A DNA stretch of 52,356 nt from an uncultured Pleomorphomonas sp. (GCA_937868725.1 CALMMQ010000095.1:1-52356), one strand, 5' to 3'. Counted from the first letter of the stretch, positions 25,845 to 37,452 are shown. Notes: generated from the sequence alone by a model not told the origin. Numbers and translations are program-made.

Positions 25845-26483
25845 TCACCCCTCACCGAGCGCGGCGAGAAAGGCACGGCCGTAACCGGCCACAAGCGCCG
25901 CCCGGTCGCGACCGTTGATGATGGCGCGGGCGCCGATCCAGTCGTCGCGCGTTATCCGCCCCGCCGCGTCGCGGCTGAAGCAGTCGGCGAGCGAGCGACC
26001 GGTGAAGGCGCCGCTCTCCATGCCGTAGAACAGAATTTCGACGGCGAGATCGAGCCGGCAGGCCAGTTCCGGCGACCCGACGAGGTCGACCGGCTGACCG
26101 CGGACGCGGCCGAGATGGGCGGCCATGGCGGCGTAGTTGGCCTTGAAGGTCAGCTGCGCGAAACCACGCCCGCGATAGCGGTCGCCGTCGCCGGGGCGGG
26201 TGTTGCCCAGGCGGCGGGCCCGGGCAGGATAACGGCCGGCGATGCCATAGCGGTTCTCGCAATAGCTGGCGCTGCCGCGTTCACGCACCGGCTGCAGGCA
26301 ACGGCCCGTCTCGTGATAGGCCGTTGCCAGTCCGTAGGCGAGCCAGCGGACGTCACCCGCCGGATGGCGCTGTTCCCAGCCATCGAGCAAGGCATTGAGG
26401 CCGGCAACCTGCCCCGTGGCGAGCGCGCCGGAGAACAGTGACGTCCTGACTTGGGCGAAGAAGGCGTGGCGATCGATGCGCAT
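25845..26483 (-). CDS. glycoside hydrolase family 19 / endolysin-like protein
   Basis: A 212-residue protein resembling chitinase class I and phage endolysins. It has LAYGLATAYHETGRCLQPV with the catalytic Glu, RYRGRGFAQLTFKANYAAM and WIGARAIINGRDR. No signal peptide is visible. Such genes are scattered in Rhizobiales, some in prophages or gene transfer agents, but no phage gene is nearby here, so this is probably a stand-alone remnant or a domesticated peptidoglycan hydrolase. ATG 26483 is used. Confidence 0.8.
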   Translation of the reverse strand: MRIDRHAFFAQVRTSLFSGALATGQVAGLNALLDGWEQRHPAGDVRWLAYGLATAYHETGRCLQPVRERGSASYCENRYGIAGRYPARARRLGNTRPGDGDRYRGRGFAQLTFKANYAAMAAHLGRVRGQPVDLVGSPELACRLDLAVEILFYGMESGAFTGRSLADCFSRDAAGRITRDDWIGARAIINGRDRAALVAGYGRAFLAALGEG

Positions 26484-26557
26484 CCGTCGGCATCCCCTTG
26501 GCTGTTGTACCGGCCGATGATACGGCCGCCGGCAGCAACGGGGATAAGTTCAGCCGC

Positions 26558-27397
26558 TCAGGCGCGGGTGAGGTAGCGGTTGCAGATTTCGCGCAGCGAA
26601 TAGCTCGCCTCGATGCGCGAGCGCAGGTCGTAGCTGTAGACCGTGCTGTCGATGCGCGACACCGGCTGGATGAACCGGGCCGAGTTGGTCAGGAAGACGC
26701 AGTCGGCGTCCTTGAGCTCGCCGGCCGGGATCGAGCGTTCGACCGCCGTCACGCCCATCTCGCGGGCGTGCGAGAGGACCAGCCCGCGCGTAACGCCATC
26801 GATGAGACCGTCGGCCAAGGGCGGCGTCACCAGTTCACTGCGGAAGATGGCAAACAGATTGGCGACCGTCGTCGAGGTGACGTTGCCGGCGCCGTTGAGC
26901 ATCAGCGCGTCGCGGGCGCCGCGTTCACCCGCCTCCCGCAGTGCCAGGATGTTGTCGAGATAGGCGAGCGACTTGAGGCGGGAGACCGGCGAATACTGGT
27001 TGCGCCGGATGGTCGAGACCGCCAGCGTCGTTGGCTCGAAGACCACCGACGGCGAATAGCTGGTCAGCGTGACGATCACCGTCGGCTTGGGGCCGATGGG
27101 CGGCAGCAGACCGCGCGAGCCGCCGCCGCGCGTCACCGTCAGGCGCAGGATGCCGTAGCCGTCGAGCGCTCGCGGCACCATGACGGCGAGGTCGCTCTCG
27201 AGGCGGCTGCGCGCCACCGAGAAGCCCAGCACCCCGAGGCCCCGCTCCAGCCGGTCGAGGTGGACATCGCGCATGAAGATTTCGCCGCCGAGCACCGGCA
27301 GCGTCTCGAACAGGCCATCGCCGAGCATCAGGCCGCGGTCGGAAAAATCCAGCTCAGCCTTGTTGCCCTCGAAAAAAGCGCCGTTTACGAGAATCAC
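26558..27397 (-). CDS. class IV aminotransferase (BCAT/D-amino acid/ADC lyase-like)
   Basis: A 279-residue fold-type IV PLP enzyme starting VNGAFFEG, with LMLGDGLFETLPV, the PLP lysine in SRLKSLAYLDNILALREA and the LMLNGAGNVTSTTVANLF phosphate-binding region. Related enzymes are branched-chain or D-amino acid aminotransferases and 4-amino-4-deoxychorismate lyase, and the sequence does not decide between them. The GTG at 27397 has GAGGG seven bases upstream; an ATG 25 codons earlier adds a tail without similarity. It follows fabD on the same strand by about 126 bp. Confidence 0.82.
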   Translation of the reverse strand: MILVNGAFFEGNKAELDFSDRGLMLGDGLFETLPVLGGEIFMRDVHLDRLERGLGVLGFSVARSRLESDLAVMVPRALDGYGILRLTVTRGGGSRGLLPPIGPKPTVIVTLTSYSPSVVFEPTTLAVSTIRRNQYSPVSRLKSLAYLDNILALREAGERGARDALMLNGAGNVTSTTVANLFAIFRSELVTPPLADGLIDGVTRGLVLSHAREMGVTAVERSIPAGELKDADCVFLTNSARFIQPVSRIDSTVYSYDLRSRIEASYSLREICNRYLTRA

Positions 27398-27523
27398 GCT
27401 TGCGCCCTCTGCCTCGCCCGTCAGGCAATATGAACGATTCCAAATGACAAGCCATGCCCTCTTCGGAGACATCCCCCGATGGCTGCCGCCGCGCCGCGTC
27501 GGCCCGGCGGCGAGGTCAGGCCG

Positions 27524-28468
27524 TCATAGGCCGAGCAGCGCCTTGACGTCGGCGATGTCGGACGGCTTGCCGTAGTCGATGACCCCCTCGGCCGGGGCGA
27601 TGCGGCGGATGAGACCGGACAGCACCTTGCCGGCGCCCACTTCGACGAACTTGTCGACACCGGCGCCGGCCATGGCCGACACGCTCTCGCGCCAGCGGAC
27701 GGTGCCGGTGACCTGGGCAACCAGCTGCTTGCGGATCACTTCCGGATCGGTCGTCGGCGCCGCCGCGACGTTGGTGAAAATCGGCACGATCGGCGCGGCG
27801 ATCGCGGCGGTGAACAGCGCTTCGGCCATGGCGTCGGCGGCCGGCTGCATCAGTTCGCAGTGGAACGGCGCCGAGACGTTGAGCAGCATGGCCCGCTTGG
27901 CGCCCTTGGCCTTGGCGATGTCGATGGCGCGCGTCACGGCCGCCTTGGCACCGGAGATCACCACCTGACCGGGGGCGTTGTCGTTGGCCGCCTCGCAGAC
28001 CTCGCCCTCGGCCGCTTCCTTGGCGACCGCCACGGCGGTGGCGAAATCGAGCCCGAGCAGTGCCGCCATGGCGCCTTCGCCCACCGGCACGGCCTTCTGC
28101 ATGGCGTTGCCGCGAATGCGCAGCAGCCGGGCGGCGTCGGTGACGGTGAGCGCGCCCGCGGCGGCCAACGCCGAGTATTCGCCCAGCGAGTGGCCGGCGA
28201 CGAAGGCGGCATGCTGGTGCACGCTGATGCCCTCGGCCTCGAGCGCCCTCAGAGCGGCCAGGCTGACGGCCATCAGCGCCGGCTGGGTGTTGGTGGTCAG
28301 CGTCAGCTGGTCTTCCGGACCGGTGAAGATCACATCACTGAGCTTTTCGCCGAGTGCTTCGTCGACTTCATCGAAAATGGCCTTGGCGGCCGGATATTGA
28401 TCGGCCAGCGCCTTGCCCATGCCAATCGACTGGCTACCCTGCCCCGGAAACACGAAAGCGTTGGTCAT
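27524..28468 (-). CDS. fabD: malonyl CoA-ACP transacylase FabD
   Basis: A 314-residue FabD with FVFPGQGSQ, catalytic Ser94 in GHSLGEYSA, the RGNAMQKAVPVGEGAMAALLG segment (Arg that binds malonate) and His in SAPFHCELM. It loads malonyl groups onto acyl carrier protein for fatty acid synthesis. In most alphaproteobacteria fabD leads a fabD-fabG-acpP-fabF run; here the next gene is an aminotransferase, so the cluster is split. Confidence 0.96.
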   Translation of the reverse strand: MTNAFVFPGQGSQSIGMGKALADQYPAAKAIFDEVDEALGEKLSDVIFTGPEDQLTLTTNTQPALMAVSLAALRALEAEGISVHQHAAFVAGHSLGEYSALAAAGALTVTDAARLLRIRGNAMQKAVPVGEGAMAALLGLDFATAVAVAKEAAEGEVCEAANDNAPGQVVISGAKAAVTRAIDIAKAKGAKRAMLLNVSAPFHCELMQPAADAMAEALFTAAIAAPIVPIFTNVAAAPTTDPEVIRKQLVAQVTGTVRWRESVSAMAGAGVDKFVEVGAGKVLSGLIRRIAPAEGVIDYGKPSDIADVKALLGL

Positions 28469-28620
28469 TGTCAGCGCGCCTCTTCACATTGCGTTCTGGC
28501 GAGACACCAGAGGCGGCGGCCGAAGTCAAGTCGGAACACTTCCGACCCGCCCCCACCGGACATGGCTTTGCCGCAATGCTTGCGCAGGAATTGCCCCGCC
28601 ATCCGCTGGGAGATTTCGCC

Positions 28621-29388
28621 ATGAACGACATCCACCACGCCGCCCGCACCGGCTTTCAGCGCGGCGCCGACGTCTACGCAACCGGTCGGCCCGACTATCC
28701 GCCAGAGATCGTCACCTGGCTCATCTCGACCGTCGGCCTCGGCCCCGGCAAGCGCGTCGCCGAGATCGGCGCCGGCACCGGCAAGTTCCTGCCCTCGCTG
28801 ATCGTCACCGGCGCCGACGTCATCGCCGTCGAGCCGGTCGAGGCCATGCGTAGCCGCCTGAAGGCCACCTACCCCCATATCGACATCCGCGAGGGTACCG
28901 CCGAGGCGGCGCCGCTGCGCAACGGCGAGGTTGACGCCGTCGTCTGCGCCCAGGCCTTCCACTGGTTCGCCAACCCGCTGAGCCTGGCCGAGTTCCGCCG
29001 CGTGCTGGCGCCCGGCGGCGCCCTGGCGCTGGTCTGGAACGTCCGCGACCAGTCCGTGCCCTGGGTGCGGCGGCTGACGGAGATCATGGCGCCCCACGTC
29101 GGCGACGCACCGCGCCACGACAGCGGCCGCTGGCGCTCGGTCTTTCCCGCCGAAGGGTTCGGTCCGCTCAGCGCATGCCGCTTCTCCCACAGCCACGACG
29201 GCCACCCCGAAGACGTGGTGCTGGCGCGGGTGATGTCGGTAAGCTTCATTGCCGCTCTGGCCGATCGCCAACGCGCCGCCGTCGAGCGGCAGGTGCGCGA
29301 GGTCATGGCCAGCACGCCGGAGCTGGCCGGCGACAGCGTCAGCTTTCCCTACGAGACCGTCGCCTATGTCTGTCGGCGCATCGACTGA
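28621..29388 (+). CDS. class I SAM-dependent methyltransferase
   Basis: A 255-residue methyltransferase with motif I VAEIGAGTGKFLP, acidic end of strand 2 AVEPVEAM, and AQAFHWFANPLSLAEFRRVLAPGGALALVWN. This is the pattern of the yeast Tmt1/Crg1-like and COG2226 small-molecule methyltransferases. The upstream frame is antisense to fabD; ATG 28621 has CTGGGAG at proper spacing. It ends 53 bp before recG and the two may be co-transcribed. Substrate unknown. Confidence 0.88.
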   Translation: MNDIHHAARTGFQRGADVYATGRPDYPPEIVTWLISTVGLGPGKRVAEIGAGTGKFLPSLIVTGADVIAVEPVEAMRSRLKATYPHIDIREGTAEAAPLRNGEVDAVVCAQAFHWFANPLSLAEFRRVLAPGGALALVWNVRDQSVPWVRRLTEIMAPHVGDAPRHDSGRWRSVFPAEGFGPLSACRFSHSHDGHPEDVVLARVMSVSFIAALADRQRAAVERQVREVMASTPELAGDSVSFPYETVAYVCRRID

Positions 29389-29441
29389 TCGCTACCGCCC
29401 CGGCTTTGGCACGCCGGCGAGAATCGCACTACGGTCGCCTC

Positions 29442-31553
29442 ATGCGCCCCGCCCTGCTCAATCCGCTGTTCCAGCCGCTCACCAGCCTGCCCGGCGTCGG
29501 CCCCCGACTGGCGCCGCGGCTGGCCCGGCTTGTCGGTCCCCAGGGTGAAACCGCCCGCGAGGCCGTCGTTCTCGACCTGCTGTTCCACCTGCCGAGCTAT
29601 CTCATCGACCGGACGCAGGAAGCCACGGTGGCGACGGCGCCCGAGGGCGGCATCGTCACGCTGCGCGTTCACGTCGACAAGCACCGGCCGACGCCGCCCG
29701 GCACCCGCGCCCCCTATCGCATCCTCGTCCACGACGACAGCGGCGATCTCGTCATCACCTATTTCCACGCCGAGAAGTCGTGGCTGGAGAAGCTCTATCC
29801 CGTCGGCGAAACGGTGCTGATTTCCGGCCGCATCGAGGTCTTCAACGACACGCCGCAGATGGGCCACCCCGACCACGTGGTGCCCGAGGCGGAGGCCGAC
29901 AAGCTGCCGCGCCTTGAACCGGTCTACCCGATGACCGAGGGCATCGGTGGCCGCCTGCTGATCCGGCTGGCCGAAACGACGCTCGCCCGGCTGCCGGCGT
30001 TGCCCGAATGGCTCGACCCCGCCCACCGCGACCGCGAGCGCTGGAACGACTTCGCCACCGTGCTGCGGCGGCTGCATCGCCCCGAAAGCGCCGACGATCT
30101 CGCCGACCAGAGTCCCTTCCTCGCCCGCCTCGCCTACGACGAGCTCCTGGCCAACCAGCTGGCTCTCGCCCTCGTCCGCCGCTCGCTGCGCACCAGCCTC
30201 CGGCGCGAGGGCCTACCCACCGGCGCCATCGCCGCCCGCCTTAGCGCCGCCCTGCCGTTCCGCCTTACCGGCTCGCAGCAGGCCGCCATCGCCGACGTCG
30301 TCGCCGACCTTTCCTCCCCCAACCGCATGATCCGCCTCATTCAGGGCGACGTCGGTTCGGGCAAGACCATGGTAGCGCTGTTCGCCGCCGCCGCCGCCGT
30401 CGAGGCCGGCGGTCAGGTGGCCATCATGGCGCCGACCGAGCTTCTGGCTCGCCAGCATGCCCGCTCCATGGCGCCGCTGATCGCGGCGGCCGGGCTGCGC
30501 CTTGCCGTGCTCACCGGCTCGGACAAGACCAAGGCCCGGCGCGACGCCGAGGCAGCGGTAGCCGCCGGCGACATCGACATCGTCGTCGGCACCCACGCCC
30601 TGTTCCAGGCCTCCGTCGCGTTCCGCAACCTGACGCTGGCCGTCGTCGACGAGCAGCACCGCTTCGGCGTCCACCAGCGCCTGGCCCTCAGCGCCAAGGG
30701 CGGCAAGACCGACCTCTTGGTGATGACCGCCACCCCCATCCCGCGCACGCTGATGCTGGCCTATTTCGGCGACATGGACGTCTCCCGCCTGACCGAGAAG
30801 CCGGCCGGTCGCAAACCCATCGCCACCGTCGCCGTCTCCTCCGACCGGTTGGGCGAGATCGTCGTCCGCATCGGCAACGCCATCCGCGGCGAAGGCGCCC
30901 GCGTCTATTGGGTCTGCCCGCTGGTTGAGGAAAGCGAGACCATCGACCTCGCCGCCGCCGAGGAGCGCGCCGACGACCTGCGCAAGGTGTTCGGCGACCG
31001 CGTGGCACTGGTGCACGGTCGCCTCAAGTCGGCCGACAAGCAGGCGGCCATGGCCCGCTTCCAGACCGGCGACGCCGACATCCTGGTCGCCACCACGGTG
31101 ATCGAGGTCGGCGTCGACGTGCCCGAAGCCACCATCATGGTCATCGAGCACGCCGAGCGCTTCGGCCTCGCCCAGTTGCACCAGCTGCGCGGCCGGGTCG
31201 GTCGCGGCTCGCGCTCGTCGGCCTGCGTGCTGATCTACAAGGGGCCGCTCGGTCAGACCGCGCGCGCCCGCCTCAACGTCATGCGCGACACCGAGGATGG
31301 CTTCCGCATCGCCGAGGAAGACCTGAAGCTGCGTGGCGGCGGCGAACTGCTCGGTACGCGCCAGAGCGGCATGCCCGGCTTCCGCTTCGTCCGGCCCGAA
31401 CACCACGGCGCCCTGATGGAAACGGCGCGCGACGACGCCGCCCTGATCCTTGCCCGTGATCCCGACCTCGTGAGCCAGCGCGGCGAAGCGCTGAAGCTGC
31501 TGCTCTACCTGTTCGGTCGCGACGAGGCGGTGCGCCTGCTGCGTGCAGGCTAA
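29442..31553 (+). CDS. recG: ATP-dependent DNA helicase RecG
   Basis: A 703-residue RecG with the N-terminal LTSLPGVGPRLAPRLARLVG helix, a wedge/OB region (about 60-180), and superfamily 2 motifs Walker A GDVGSGKT, VVDEQHRFG, TATPIPRTLMLAYFGDMD, IEHAERFGLAQLHQLRGRVG and the TRG segment LRGGGELLGTRQSG. It rewinds and regresses stalled replication forks. ATG 29442 gives a normal N-terminus. It is usually divergent from sdhE-mfd; here it keeps that orientation but is about 19.8 kb away. Confidence 0.97.
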   Translation: MRPALLNPLFQPLTSLPGVGPRLAPRLARLVGPQGETAREAVVLDLLFHLPSYLIDRTQEATVATAPEGGIVTLRVHVDKHRPTPPGTRAPYRILVHDDSGDLVITYFHAEKSWLEKLYPVGETVLISGRIEVFNDTPQMGHPDHVVPEAEADKLPRLEPVYPMTEGIGGRLLIRLAETTLARLPALPEWLDPAHRDRERWNDFATVLRRLHRPESADDLADQSPFLARLAYDELLANQLALALVRRSLRTSLRREGLPTGAIAARLSAALPFRLTGSQQAAIADVVADLSSPNRMIRLIQGDVGSGKTMVALFAAAAAVEAGGQVAIMAPTELLARQHARSMAPLIAAAGLRLAVLTGSDKTKARRDAEAAVAAGDIDIVVGTHALFQASVAFRNLTLAVVDEQHRFGVHQRLALSAKGGKTDLLVMTATPIPRTLMLAYFGDMDVSRLTEKPAGRKPIATVAVSSDRLGEIVVRIGNAIRGEGARVYWVCPLVEESETIDLAAAEERADDLRKVFGDRVALVHGRLKSADKQAAMARFQTGDADILVATTVIEVGVDVPEATIMVIEHAERFGLAQLHQLRGRVGRGSRSSACVLIYKGPLGQTARARLNVMRDTEDGFRIAEEDLKLRGGGELLGTRQSGMPGFRFVRPEHHGALMETARDDAALILARDPDLVSQRGEALKLLLYLFGRDEAVRLLRAG

Positions 31554-31579
31554 AGCAGCAAAGCGCCTTGAATCTGCGC

Positions 31580-31639
31580 ATCAAGATGATTCAAAATTTG
31601 GCATAAATCATATAGTTATGTTCATTTATTCATCTTGAT
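31580..31639. repeat. AT-rich gap with inverted repeat between recG and ybhR
   Basis: ATCAAGATGA (31580-31589) and TCATCTTGAT (31630-31639) are perfect 10-bp inverted arms around a 40-nt AT-rich loop. A smaller pair, TTGAATC/GATTCAA (31568-31574, 31588-31594), overlaps it. The stretch is strikingly AT-rich for this genome and lies between convergent genes, so it may serve as a terminator or nucleoid-protein site. Confidence 0.5.
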
Positions 31640-31648
31640 TCTAAACAT

Positions 31649-32767
31649 TCACTCCATGCGCTTGCGGAACAGCCAGGCGGCGCTCATCAGCGTCGCCATG
31701 GCGATGGCGGCGAGCGGCAGCGTCTGGCGGACGATCTCGCCAGCCGGCAGATCCTTGAGGAACACGCCGCGCACCACCGCCAGGAAATAGCGCAACGGGT
31801 TGAGATAGGTCACCGTCTGCAGCCAGTTCGGCATGTTGTCGATCGGGGTGGCGAAACCCGATAGCAGCATGGCCGGCACCATGAACAGGAAGGCCCCGAG
31901 GATCGCCTGCTGCTGCGTCATCGACAGCGACGAGATGAACAGACCGACGCCGACCACGGCGGCGAGATAGAAGAAGGCGCTGCCGTAGAGCAGCAGCAGC
32001 GAACCGCGCAGCGGCACGCCGAAGACGAACACGGCGGCGGTGATGAACAGGCTGATGTGGAAGAAGCCGATCAGCATCGGCGGCACCAGCTTGCCGATGA
32101 GGATTTCGTGCGTCCGCAGCGGCGACACCATCAGCTGGTCGAAGGTGCCGAGCTCGCGCTCGCGCGCCACCGACAGCGCCGTGACGATGAGGCCGATCAA
32201 CAGAGCGATCGACGCCACCAGGTTCGGCACCATGAACCATTGATAGATGAGGTTGGGGTTGAACCAGGTGCGGGCGATGGTGGTGACCGACGCCTTCTGC
32301 GCCCGCTGGCCGGCCGGCGTTTCGGCGGCGAGGCCGCCGACGATCTCCTGCAGATAGCCGGCGACGATCTGCGCCGCGTTGGACCGACGCCCGTCGAGGA
32401 TCAGCCCGAGATCGGCCGCCTCCCCCGCCTCGATCGATCGCGAGAAGTCGGCCGGAATCTCGACGGCGGCGATCACCGTCTGGCGATCGATGGCCGTGCG
32501 CAGCGCCGCGGGATCGTCGGTCGCCCGCACCGAGCCGACGAAGGGCGACGCCTCGATGCGGCGGGTGAGCTCCGCGCTCCAGTGGCCGTGGTCGCGGTCC
32601 AGCATCAGCACGTCGAAGTTCCGCACCTCCAGCGTGGCGGCGTAGGAGAACACCAGCAGTTGGACGAGCGGCGGCAGAATGAGGATCATCCGCCCCTTGG
32701 GGTCGCGCAGCACCGCCAGCAGTTCCTTGACGATCAGCGCCCGCAGGCGGGTCAGGGCCATGGACAT
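31649..32767 (-). CDS. ybhR: ABC-2 permease, YbhR-like
   Basis: A 372-residue ABC-2 permease: one N-terminal membrane helix (ILILPPLVQLLVFSYAATLEV), a periplasmic domain of about 140 residues, then five helices, with the RERELGTFDQLMVSPL coupling helix characteristic of the family. It is the last gene of a cecR-ybhG-ybhF-ybhS-ybhR-type operon; in E. coli the system has been linked to drug and cation efflux. ATG 32767 begins one base after the ybhS stop and has AGAGG upstream; MALTRL two codons later is an alternative. Confidence 0.85.
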   Translation of the reverse strand: MSMALTRLRALIVKELLAVLRDPKGRMILILPPLVQLLVFSYAATLEVRNFDVLMLDRDHGHWSAELTRRIEASPFVGSVRATDDPAALRTAIDRQTVIAAVEIPADFSRSIEAGEAADLGLILDGRRSNAAQIVAGYLQEIVGGLAAETPAGQRAQKASVTTIARTWFNPNLIYQWFMVPNLVASIALLIGLIVTALSVARERELGTFDQLMVSPLRTHEILIGKLVPPMLIGFFHISLFITAAVFVFGVPLRGSLLLLYGSAFFYLAAVVGVGLFISSLSMTQQQAILGAFLFMVPAMLLSGFATPIDNMPNWLQTVTYLNPLRYFLAVVRGVFLKDLPAGEIVRQTLPLAAIAMATLMSAAWLFRKRME

Positions 32768-32768
32768 G

Positions 32769-33889
32769 TCAACCGATCCTCTTGACGGTGCGGCGGGCGG
32801 CAATGGCGAACATGACGGCGCCGATGGCCAGCATGGCGGCCATCGACCGCAGGAACATCGGCCAGATGTCGCCGGCCAGGAACACCGTCTGCAGGCTGGG
32901 AATGAAGTAGCGCGCCGGCACGATCAGCGTCACGTACTGCACCACCGTCGGCATCGACTTGATCTCGAACAGGAAACCCGACAGCAGGAACGACGGCAGG
33001 AAGCCTGACAGCAACGCCAGCTGCGAGGCGAGGAACTGGTTCTTGGTCGCCGCCGAGATCAGCAGCCCCTGGCCGAGCGCCGGCACCAGAAACACCGCCG
33101 ATACCAGGTAGAGGGCACCGATCGAGCCCCGGAACGGCACGGCGAACAGCGTCACCGCCAGGACGAGGCAGAGCGTCATCGACGCCATGCCGAGCAGGAA
33201 ATACGGTACCAGCTTGCCGATGAGCAGCTCCACCGCCGTCACCGGCGTTGCCATCATCGCCTCCATGGTGCCGCGCTCCCACTCGCGCGCCACCACCAGC
33301 GAGGTGAGCAGCGTCCCCACCAGCGTCATGACGATGGCGATCGATCCCGGCACCAGGAAATTGCGGCTGAGGAGTTCGGCGTTGAACCAGAAGCGGGCGT
33401 TGGCGGTGATCGGCGCCGCCGCCATCCCGGTCTCCAGCGCCCGCGCCTTCTCCCAGTTCTGCACCGTCGCCGTCACGTAGTTCTGGATGAAGTTGGCCGT
33501 GTTCGGCTCCGAGCCGTCGACCAGCACCTGCACCGACGGGGCGCGCCGGGCCGCCCGGTCGGCGGCGAAATTGGCGGGGATGACGACGATGCCGTGCACG
33601 TCGCCAAGGATCAGCCCCGCCTCGAAGGCGCGGCGGTCGCGCGCCTCGGTGACATCGAAATAGCGCGAGGCGCGGAAGGCCGACGCCAGGTCGGCGGCAT
33701 CCGGGCTCGTTTCCTCGACGACAAGACCGATGCGCGTCGTCTTGGTGTCGAGCGACAGGGCATAGCCGAACAGGAACAGCAGCATCACCGGCAGCGCGAA
33801 GGCGATCATCAGGCTGGACGGGTCGCGCCAGACCTGGACGCTCTCCTTGCGCACCAGAGCGAGAAAGCGGCGCGGGCGGTCGGCAAGGC

Positions 33890-33893
<4 letters not shown>
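32769..33893 (-). CDS. ybhS: ABC-2 permease, YbhS-like
   Basis: A 374-residue ABC-2 permease with the same plan as its neighbour: helix one (LMIAFALPVMLLFLFGYAL), a long periplasmic loop, five C-terminal helices, and the coupling motif AREWERGTMEAMMATPV. Its start overlaps the stop of the double-ATPase gene by 4 bp (ATGA). It would pair with YbhR to form the membrane channel. Length agrees with E. coli YbhS (about 377). Confidence 0.87.
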
Positions 33894-35637
<1,744 letters not shown>

Positions 35638-35641
<4 letters not shown>

Positions 35642-36660
35642 GATGCCGAGCCCGCGAGGCGCGGCGGCAGCCGCACGGTGACCGGCATGCCCTGTCTGAG
35701 ATCCTTGCCCGGATGGGCGACGACGATGCGCAGGCGATAGACGAGATCGGTCCGGAGGTCGGGGGTTTCCACCGACTTGGGCGTGAACTCGGCCACCGGC
35801 GAGATGTAGCCGACCGTGCCCTCGTAATCGGCCCCGAAGGGACCGTCCGAGGTCACCTTGACCTTGAGCCCCGGATAGACGTGGCCGAGATCGGGCTCGG
35901 CGACGTAGGCGCGCACCCACACCGGATCGGACAGCGACAGTGTGAACACCGTGGCGCCGGTGGCGACGATCGCCCCCTTCTCGCTGACGCGCGACAGCAC
36001 GACGCCATCTTCGGGCGTCGTCAGCGTCGCGTCGGCGAGCGAGGTGCGGGCCTGATCGAGGGCAGCGCGGGCACCGACCAGTTCCGCTTCGGCGGCGGCG
36101 ATATCCTCGCTGCGCGAGCCTTCGCCCAAAAGGTCGAGCGCCGCCTTGGCCTGACCAACGCGGGCGATGGCAGCGTCGCGCGAGGCCGTCGCGTCGTCGA
36201 GACTGGCCTGCGACACCGTGCCCTGACGGCGCAGACTGTCGGCGCGTTCGAAGGCCAGGCGGGCGTTGACCTGGGCCGCGAGCTGCACCTCGTAGGCGGC
36301 GCGCGCCTCGGCGATTTCGGTCGGTCGCGGACCGGCCTTGAGCTTGGCGAGCGTGGCCTGCAACGCCTCGACCTTGGCCTCGGCGACGCGCACCGCCTGA
36401 CGATAGGGCTCGTCGTCGAGCCGGGCCAGCACGCTGCCGGCCTTGACGACATCGCCTTCGTCGACGGCGACTTCGGTCAGCCGTCCCGACACGCGGAACC
36501 CCAGCGACGCCTGCCGGATGTCGACGTTGCCATAGAGCAGATCGGAACCGGCCGAGGCATCAGCCGTCAGCCGCTGCAACACCGCCTGCGGCCCGCCAAA
36601 CCACCAGACGGCAGCACCGGCGGCGGCCAGCAGGACGATCGGAACGACAATCTTCTTCAT
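35638..36660 (-). CDS. ybhG: HlyD-family membrane fusion protein, YbhG-like
   Basis: A 340-residue periplasmic adaptor with an N-terminal anchor ([20 protein letters not shown]). A lipoyl half-motif follows, [20 protein letters not shown] split around the hairpin, then a long coiled-coil hairpin (about 85-210) and the second half [19 protein letters not shown]. It links the YbhF-YbhS-YbhR ABC transporter to the cell envelope. It overlaps cecR and ybhF by 4 bp on each side, so the operon is tightly coupled. No outer-membrane factor is in this operon; the one beside macAB might be shared. Confidence 0.9.
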
Positions 36661-37364
36661 GACGGTGCGCCCTCCCGCGGGCGGATGGAAGCGACGAGGT
36701 CGGTGGCCAGCGCCCTGACCGCGTCGGCCTCGTTGGGGCCGATGGCCGGCCAGCCGAGTTCGCGCAACAGCGTGGCGCGGCCGACGCGAAAGATGATCAC
36801 CGAGCCGACCAGCGTCAGCGTCCTGAGCCGCACCCAGTCGCTGTCGGCGGCCTCGCCGGTCACCACGCCGACGAGGCGCCGGACCACCGCCAGCCCCGGC
36901 CGCATGATGCCGCCGTAGACGCGCTCGAACGCCTCCGTCGGGTCGGCCTGCTCGCGCACCATGAAGCGCGCCCAGGTCTCCGACCCTTCCGCCATGAAGG
37001 CGGTCAGGAGCGAACTGACGAACATCATCAGCATGCGCCGCGCCTCCTCGACGCCAAGCTGCTGACCGGAAGCGTCGATCTCGGCGACACGCTGGCGCAC
37101 CATCTCGCGCAACGGTCCGATGAAGCGGTCGATCATCGCCACGAGATGATCGGCGGTGGCGATGTACAGCCCGCGTTTGGTGCCGAAATGGTAGTTGATG
37201 GCTTGCAGGTTGACGTTCGCCGCCTCGGCCAGCATGCGCGTCGTCACGCTGTCGAAGCCGTGACGGCCGAACAGGTCGAGTGCCGCCGTCAACAGCCGCT
37301 CGCGCGTGGCATCGGCCCGGCCGTCGCCGGCATCCTGGTTTGGACGGACAGGCTTTCGCGGCAT
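36657..37364 (-). CDS. cecR: TetR-family regulator, CecR (YbiH)-like
   Basis: A 235-residue regulator with an N-terminal TetR helix-turn-helix ([19 protein letters not shown], then [16 protein letters not shown]) and a DUF1956-type C-terminal domain. That domain and the operon following it match CecR (YbiH), the repressor of ybhGFSR in E. coli. The stop overlaps the ybhG start by 4 bp. ATG 37364 ([10 protein letters not shown]) is chosen; the frame continues 26 codons into the promoter region described at 37425-37452, which argues against the longer form. Confidence 0.88.
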   Translation of the reverse strand: MPRKPVRPNQDAGDGRADATRERLLTAALDLFGRHGFDSVTTRMLAEAANVNLQAINYHFGTKRGLYIATADHLVAMIDRFIGPLREMVRQRVAEIDASGQQLGVEEARRMLMMFVSSLLTAFMAEGSETWARFMVREQADPTEAFERVYGGIMRPGLAVVRRLVGVVTGEAADSDWVRLRTLTLVGSVIIFRVGRATLLRELGWPAIGPNEADAVRALATDLVASIRPREGAPS

Positions 37365-37424
37365 CGTCTCGACATCTCCGGCAACAGCAGCGGCCAAGCC
37401 CGAACCTCGGCCATTTCGAACGGC

Positions 37425-37452
37425 ACTATAGCAGCCGAACAAATTCAGTCAA
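37425..37452 (-). promoter_or_regulatory. sigma-70-type promoter of cecR-ybhGFSR
   Basis: On the minus strand TTGACT (-35, 37452-37447) is separated by 16 bp from TATAGT (-10, 37430-37425). Both hexamers match the consensus in five of six positions. Transcription would start near 37418, about 54 nt before the cecR ATG. Confidence 0.6.

Noticed and set aside
25845-26483. GH19 gene as part of a prophage or gene transfer agent
   Set aside because: Neighbours are ccdA, an aminotransferase and fabD; no structural, holin or integrase gene lies in the window.
35642-35920. N-terminal extension of the YbhF-like ATPase
   Set aside because: It lies inside ybhG in another frame and is Arg/Gly-rich; ATG 35641 overlaps the ybhG stop in the usual coupled way.
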